The notes below the pieces were generated by a model. That model was not told the origin of the DNA. It was given only the letters and a program-made list of their open reading frames with translations, and did no database searches. This document shows, in pieces, positions 6,219 through 9,072 of a DNA stretch of 9,072 bases. A program made the translations under genes and the position numbers. Origin of the DNA: Prochloron sp. SP5CPC1 (GTDB lineage: Bacteria; Cyanobacteriota; Cyanobacteriia; Cyanobacteriales; Prochloraceae); contig JACONB010000114.1 of assembly GCA_014323965.1 (NCBI GenBank), forward strand, positions 1-9,072, in the 5' to 3' direction. How positions within the stretch are numbered: the stretch's first letter is position 1; each line of letters begins with the position of its first letter.

Positions 6219-6282
6219 GTAGGTTGGGTAGAACGAAGTGAAACCCAACAAAGCCTGGGTTTCGTGCCTCAACCCAACCTAC
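6219..6282. repeat. GTAGGTTGGG...CCCAACCTAC hairpin repeat, copy 2
   Basis: Here the outer arms match perfectly (GTAGGTTGGGT with ACCCAACCTAC), and the inner stem is shortened to GAAACCCA/TGGGTTTC. The copy has lost 9 bp but keeps a foldable inner hairpin. Confidence 0.7.
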
Positions 6283-6329
6283 GGGCTGGTTATGGGAGCA
6301 GATATTTGAAATTATAGCCCATTTGTAGA

Positions 6330-6355
6330 GGCGCTCGGCGTGCGCCCTGTTTTTT
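6330..6355 (+). terminator. Intrinsic terminator of hisC-hisN
   Basis: GGCGC (6330-6334) pairs with GCGCC (6342-6346) around a 7-nt loop and is followed, after three bases, by six T residues (6350-6355). It lies 222 nt after the hisN stop, beyond the repeated units. Confidence 0.55.
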
Positions 6356-6357
6356 AG

Positions 6358-6371
6358 TAGGGTGGGCAATG
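6358..6371. repeat. TAGGGTGGGCAATG half-site
   Basis: This is the same GGTGGGCAA motif as at 2740 and 4149, without a nearby exact complement. It directly follows the T-run of the putative terminator. Confidence 0.5.
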
Positions 6372-6430
6372 AGACCATTATTTTACCCCCTCCTTGGTAT
6401 CTTTTTCCTTCATTTCCCACCAACATTATC

Positions 6431-6854
6431 TCAATTTCCATGATTGTATACTTGAAAAGACCTATCTAGCCATACAATGCGAAAAATTGCTTCATCCTTA
6501 TAACCAACCATTGGAGCTAACCCATTAAAGCGGAATGCGATGAGAGGTACATCTTCAGTGATGTGCTTGGAAATAGCAACCCGGAAGCGATTTCGGTCAA
6601 TTATTTCGTATCCGACTCCATGACGGGGTGCTCAACGTTTGCTGTTTCCAAGATAATTGACTGAGTTTATATAAAGTAGAAGCCAATGCTGCTTTCTCGT
6701 CTTTGTCACACCTATCTAAACCGTGTGTTTTATCAAGATACCGAAAACAGAAGACTGGGGGTTCCAAGTCATAATTTGGTGTACTTTGTATTTGTTGAGG
6801 TGGAGCAATACGCTTTCCCTTTCGAGATTCTTTGCGCTTTATCTTTTTTGGCAT
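6431..6854 (-). pseudogene. Putative toxin partner of the Panacea antitoxin, frameshifted
   Basis: The frame from ATG 6854 starts with a basic segment MPKKIKRKESRKGKR, continues through PPVFCFRYLDKTHGLDRC, DKDEKAALASTLYKLSQLSWKQ, then drifts and ends at 6597. From about 6631 a frame shifted by one base continues APRHGVGYEII, ITEDVPLIAFRFNGLAPMVGY and FRIVWLDRSFQVYNHG to a TGA at 6431-6433. Joined, the about 140 residues resemble small cyanobacterial proteins that I recall beside DUF4065 genes. One extra base near 6632 (or two lost) explains the break. The ATG lies 2 nt after the antitoxin stop, so the pair is an operon. The toxic activity is inferred only from the partner; no known catalytic motif is recognised. 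Confidence 0.65.
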
Positions 6855-6856
6855 TG

Positions 6857-7291
6857 CTACTTAATAAGTTGAGTCTCAAAATACCCTTTCATCAATGAGT
6901 GGGATATCTCTTCAGTAAGAGGAGTTGTCTTCCAAGGTGGCTCTTGATGAGTAAAGCGCATTAGCATTGGGGCAGTGTACTGTCCATAGACTTCATAAAC
7001 CTCATCCAGTAACTCCTGGGTATCGGTATCGTATTTATCTATATCAAAATCATCGGGCTGTGAGAGGGGGTTGGATTTGTATTGTTTATAGATATGGTAT
7101 ACTTCGGGTACAACAGGACCGTATTGCCAAGCTTCTATTTGTTCACCAAATAGTGGCTTGTCATATAGGGCTAGATAGAAACCCTGAGCATAGTAAAGTA
7201 ACTTTTGAAGTTTCAGATTAGTAATCAGATCCTCTTCTTCAGGAGAAGCAAGTGTAATAAAGTATCTAGCGATGTCTAGAGCATTATACAT
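6857..7291 (-). CDS. Panacea-domain (DUF4065, SocA-like) antitoxin
   Basis: The 144 residues match the single Panacea domain. Hallmarks are the opening DIARYFI, NLKLQKLLYYAQGFYLA (25-41), the EAWQYGPVVPEVYHIYKQY block (53-71), and the late PPWKTTPL (118-125). In the family, SocA of Caulobacter acts as a proteolytic adapter for its toxin SocB, and other Panacea proteins neutralise unrelated toxins as chaperone-like antitoxins. Here the adjacent downstream gene (2 nt gap, same strand) is the presumed toxin, and it is frameshifted, leaving an intact orphan-like antitoxin. The ATG is preceded by no clear Shine-Dalgarno; an extended -10 sequence lies about 35 nt upstream. Confidence 0.88.
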   Translation of the reverse strand: MYNALDIARYFITLASPEEEDLITNLKLQKLLYYAQGFYLALYDKPLFGEQIEAWQYGPVVPEVYHIYKQYKSNPLSQPDDFDIDKYDTDTQELLDEVYEVYGQYTAPMLMRFTHQEPPWKTTPLTEEISHSLMKGYFETQLIK

Positions 7292-7324
7292 GGCAGCAAC
7301 TTATCTTGAGGGTTAGAGCTATCA

Positions 7325-7333
7325 ATTATATCA
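7325..7333 (-). promoter_or_regulatory. Extended -10 promoter of the Panacea pair
   Basis: On the minus strand TGA-TATAAT reads as an extended -10 (TGnTATAAT), placing a start near 7318 and a leader of about 27 nt. No -35 match is visible. Confidence 0.45.
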
Positions 7334-7500
7334 GCATTGTGCCGTATCCAGGGCAAACGCATCTAAATTATAAAAGCCTTACTCAGAAACGATTTGACAA
7401 TTAATGAGCAAAAATACTCATAGCCTGAATCTGGTATCCAGTAGGCATTTCAAAATAAGATCCGTTTATCCTGGATTCCTATCCATTACCATGGTATAAT

Positions 7501-7740
7501 TTACCGAGTTGGTGCTGCTTCAGCTTGTAACTCTTGGATTCTCACAATGTGGTTCAGAGCAACATGTTCGGAATGTTCAGGAACGCCATTTTCGTAACCA
7601 ACTCCGATAATGATCCGAGAACGGAAAACAATCACCTGGTCTGGATGAACAATATCATAGGTTTTTCCCCCTGTAAGGTGGATGCGATATGGTTCAAATG
7701 GCTGTCTGCGGGTAAACTCCCGTAAATCTTCTGGCCTCAT
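7501..7740 (-). CDS. Small conserved hypothetical protein (QPFEPYRIHLTGGKTYDI type)
   Basis: The product has 79 residues without membrane or signal segments. The opening MRPEDLREFTRRQPFEPYRIHLT, followed by GKTYDIVHPDQVIV and a terminal HIVRIQEL, matches a type of small beta-rich protein that I recall mainly from planctomycetes, cyanobacteria and other large genomes. The function is unknown. The alternating hydrophobic pattern suggests an SH3- or Sm-like beta barrel, but this is only an impression. It stands alone, divergent from the Phd/PIN operon with 61 nt between starts, and no Shine-Dalgarno is evident. Its place between two toxin-antitoxin loci suggests an accessory gene. Confidence 0.65.
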   Translation of the reverse strand: MRPEDLREFTRRQPFEPYRIHLTGGKTYDIVHPDQVIVFRSRIIIGVGYENGVPEHSEHVALNHIVRIQELQAEAAPTR

Positions 7741-7750
7741 TTACTCAAAC

Positions 7751-7796
7751 TTGAAATAGTTACATGCTCATCATAGCATTTGCTTAGTACGAGAGG
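7751..7796 (+). promoter_or_regulatory. Candidate promoter and ribosome site of the Phd/PIN operon
   Basis: TTGAAA (7751-7756) and TAGCAT (7774-7779) are 17 nt apart. GAGAGG (7791-7796) lies 5 nt before the antitoxin ATG and supports that start. The -10 match is modest. Confidence 0.4.
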
Positions 7797-7801
7797 TATT
7801 C

Positions 7802-8047
7802 ATGAAAACCACAAATATATCCACGGATCTTGCTTCTCTTTCCAAGCTAATAGAGAAAGTACAGATGGGAGAACAAGTTATCATAACCAAAGCAGGTAAA
7901 CCAGTTGCACTACTTGTACCTTATAAAGAAAACTCCAGCCCGAGAGAACCAGGTGGAAGTTGGGAAGGAAAAGTTTGGATGGCGGAGGATTTTGATGAAA
8001 CTCCCCAGGAAGTGATTGAGTCTTTTTATGGCAATAGGGAATCTTAA
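7802..8047 (+). CDS. Phd/YefM-type antitoxin
   Basis: The 81-residue product has the typical layout: an N-terminal DNA-binding part with ASLSKLIEKVQMGEQVIITKAGKPVALLVP (11-40), the classic Phd/YefM signature, and a flexible acidic C-terminus (about 45-81, including WMAEDFDETPQEVIESF) that would wrap around the toxin. It is expected to repress its own operon together with the toxin. Its TAA is followed immediately by the ATG of the PIN toxin gene with no gap, so translation is coupled. Confidence 0.9.
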   Translation: MKTTNISTDLASLSKLIEKVQMGEQVIITKAGKPVALLVPYKENSSPREPGGSWEGKVWMAEDFDETPQEVIESFYGNRES

Positions 8048-8425
8048 ATGAATTTACTTGTGGATACACATGTCGTTATCTGGTATTTTAGTAATAGTTA
8101 TGAACTATCCAAGCAAGCAAAAGAAGCTATTAATGAAGGAGGAAACCTGGTTTTTGTAAGTGCGGCTACCTCGTGGGAAATAGCCATTAAAAGAGGGCTA
8201 GGCAAATTAAAAGCACCAAATAATTTTGAAGAAGAAATGCTGCGTCATAGATTTGATCCTTTGAACATTACAATTAGTCATACATTAGCCGTCGAGAATC
8301 TCCCATTTCATCATAATAATCCATTTGACAGGTTACTTATTGCTCAGGCAAAGATGGAAAATCTATCACTTGTCACTAGGGATAAGAATATCATGAAATA
8401 TGATGTATCTACCATCTTGGCCTAG
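8048..8425 (+). CDS. PIN-domain ribonuclease toxin (VapC family)
   Basis: The 125 residues form one PIN domain. Acidic active-site positions are all present: Asp6 in LLVDTHVVIW, Glu44 in SWEIAIKRG, Asp94 in NPFDRLLIAQA, and Asp112 in LVTRDKNIMKYDV. The form 'THVxIWY...HxxPFDRLLIAQA' is the common cyanobacterial subgroup paired with Phd/YefM antitoxins, as here. It should cleave RNA (often tRNA or rRNA) with magnesium when released; the exact target is unknown. The frame is intact, so the module is likely functional. Confidence 0.92.
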   Translation: MNLLVDTHVVIWYFSNSYELSKQAKEAINEGGNLVFVSAATSWEIAIKRGLGKLKAPNNFEEEMLRHRFDPLNITISHTLAVENLPFHHNNPFDRLLIAQAKMENLSLVTRDKNIMKYDVSTILA

Positions 8426-8484
8426 TTTTCAGAGGAAGTTGGGAGAGTAGAATAAAGGATTGAGCAAATGTCACTAATTATGAC

Positions 8485-8521
8485 CCGGTGCGAAGCACCG
8501 GATCCGCGCTACGCGCGGATC
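8485..8521. repeat. Two back-to-back perfect hairpins
   Basis: CCGGTGC-GAA-GCACCGG (8485-8501) and GATCCGCGC-TAC-GCGCGGATC (8501-8521) share one G. There is no T-run, so this is more likely a mobile palindromic repeat than a classic terminator, though it could stop transcription of the PIN operon or protect its 3' end. Confidence 0.7.
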
Positions 8522-8543
8522 GCTCCAGACAACCGATGATGTC

Positions 8544-8599
8544 GTGGGCAAGGTTGGGTGGTTTGAGGTAGAGAATTAGGGAAAATTTATCTTGCCCAC
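8544..8599. repeat. Inverted-repeat element GTGGGCAAG...CTTGCCCAC
   Basis: Exact 9-bp arms at 8544-8552 and 8591-8599 enclose 38 bp. The arms are the same motif as those at 4149-4209, and the element lies just beyond the stop of the dioxygenase gene. Confidence 0.6.
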
Positions 8600-8625
8600 C
8601 CTACGGTATAGAACTACCTACACCT

Positions 8626-9072
8626 TTAGATATGTCGATCTGCAAGTATTTCCAAAGCCCGGTCCGTGCATCCCATTAACCACAAGCCTGACATCCCGGA
8701 TTTATCCCCCAATAAAATTCGCCGTCGGGTGCGGAAACTTTCCTCCTCTAAATAGGCTCCCAACAAAATTCGTTGTAGATTGGGATTCCAAATCCCCGTT
8801 CTCCCGTGAAGGACTCGCCAGTTGTCTACCACCAATACCTGTCCTGGAGCCAGCAAAAATTCGGCATTATATTCGGGGTCTTGCAACAGTTGAGAAAATC
8901 GGCGATAGGCTGCCAATAGGTCATGAATCTTATCGTCAGAAACCTCTAGAGGTATCCGTGTATTGTGGTTGTACTTAATCTGATACACCTGCCCATTTTC
9001 ATTCAAATTAATTACATGGTTGTGCCGATAAGCGTCCCATTGGTATTTCCGCGCACTGGATTCATTCTCCGA
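8626..9072 (-). CDS. TauD / gamma-butyrobetaine-hydroxylase-like Fe(II)/2-oxoglutarate dioxygenase, 3' part
   Basis: The frame is open through the right edge, so only the C-terminal 148 residues are seen. The core signature is PGQVLVVDNWRVLHGRTGI: this His is the third iron ligand and the Arg two residues on binds 2-oxoglutarate, as in BBOX1 and trimethyllysine dioxygenase. RILLGAYLEEESFRTRRRIL fits the conserved closing strand and 'SRxRxL' region. About 25 further residues after it (KSGMSGLWLMGCTDRALEIL) form a tail. The HxD motif and N-terminal domain lie outside. The substrate may be a trimethylated amino acid or another small acid; it cannot be told from this part. A TTG at 9006 is internal and not a real start. 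Confidence 0.85.
   Translation of the reverse strand, partial: SENESSARKYQWDAYRHNHVINLNENGQVYQIKYNHNTRIPLEVSDDKIHDLLAAYRRFSQLLQDPEYNAEFLLAPGQVLVVDNWRVLHGRTGIWNPNLQRILLGAYLEEESFRTRRRILLGDKSGMSGLWLMGCTDRALEILADRHI

Larger units (their letters stand above)
6066..6328. repeat. Tandem amplification of the hisN tail plus hairpin repeat
   Basis: Three units begin with CTGGTTATGGGAGCAGA: 6066-6179 (114 bp), 6180-6285 (106 bp) and a partial 6286-6328 (43 bp). The first about 40 bp of unit 1 are the end of hisN. Unit 2 differs from unit 1 by three substitutions before TGTAGG, a 9-bp deletion (AAGAAATGT) and a 1-bp insertion; unit 3 has two further changes. Together with 6329-6430 this accounts for the gene-free stretch after hisN; no other gene is seen there. 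Confidence 0.9.

Noticed and set aside
6105..6328. Possible CRISPR array
   Set aside because: The units are about 110 bp, contain part of hisN, and have no short repeat with unique spacers.
6042..6441. Minus-strand frames with repeated segments such as NPTYKWAIISSVCSHNQ
   Set aside because: The apparent protein repeat is only a translation of the amplified hisN-tail DNA repeat; no gene is likely.
6686..6898. 70-codon plus-strand frame
   Set aside because: It is antisense to the toxin candidate, which is supported on the minus strand by operon structure and motif continuity.
8592..8978. 128-codon plus-strand frame
   Set aside because: It is antisense to the dioxygenase, whose iron and 2-oxoglutarate motifs are clear.

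Overview
The window looks like chromosomal DNA of a filamentous or colonial cyanobacterium. Three copies of the cyanobacterial HIP1 octamer GCGATCGC are present (1613, 2230 and 5824). HisB reads as a typical cyanobacterial IGP dehydratase. The intergenic spaces hold the hairpin-type repeats common in repeat-rich cyanobacterial genomes (GGTGGGCAA/TTGCCCACC, GTAGGTTGGG...CCCAACCTAC, and CAGAGGACG-like tandems). Species cannot be named from this sequence alone.

Layout, left to right. The left edge cuts a PPP-type metallophosphoesterase (+), whose stop overlaps the stop of a convergent Uma2-type nuclease gene (-). From about 1.3 to 6.1 kb lies a histidine block: hisB (+), a small coiled-coil gene (-) with a strong palindrome in its leader, a repeat-rich gap, hisD (-), then hisC-hisN (+), which are 3 nt apart and almost certainly co-transcribed. 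These four enzymes cover the late half of histidine synthesis, from imidazole-glycerol phosphate to histidine. However, hisD is damaged: its frame stops right after the NHVLPT motif, and a recognisable remnant of the true C-terminus, with the zinc-ligand His, follows out of frame. About 28 residues between the two are missing. Unless another hisD exists elsewhere, this block would end at histidinol.

Downstream of hisN, the last about 40 bp of the gene plus an attached hairpin repeat are tandemly repeated (two full copies and one partial), followed by a likely intrinsic terminator. From 6.4 to 8.4 kb is a toxin-antitoxin island. On the minus strand is a Panacea/DUF4065 (SocA-like) antitoxin gene followed 2 nt later by a putative toxin gene that carries a frameshift. 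Next comes a small 'QPFEPYRIHLT' protein gene (-). On the plus strand is an intact Phd/YefM antitoxin-PIN toxin pair with no gap between the genes. The right edge holds the 3' part of a TauD/gamma-butyrobetaine-hydroxylase-like dioxygenase gene (-).

The most notable signals are decay and repeat activity at gene ends: the broken hisD, the frameshifted toxin beside an intact Panacea antitoxin, the amplified hisN tail, and inverted-repeat elements that sit next to gene ends and around the hisC promoter.
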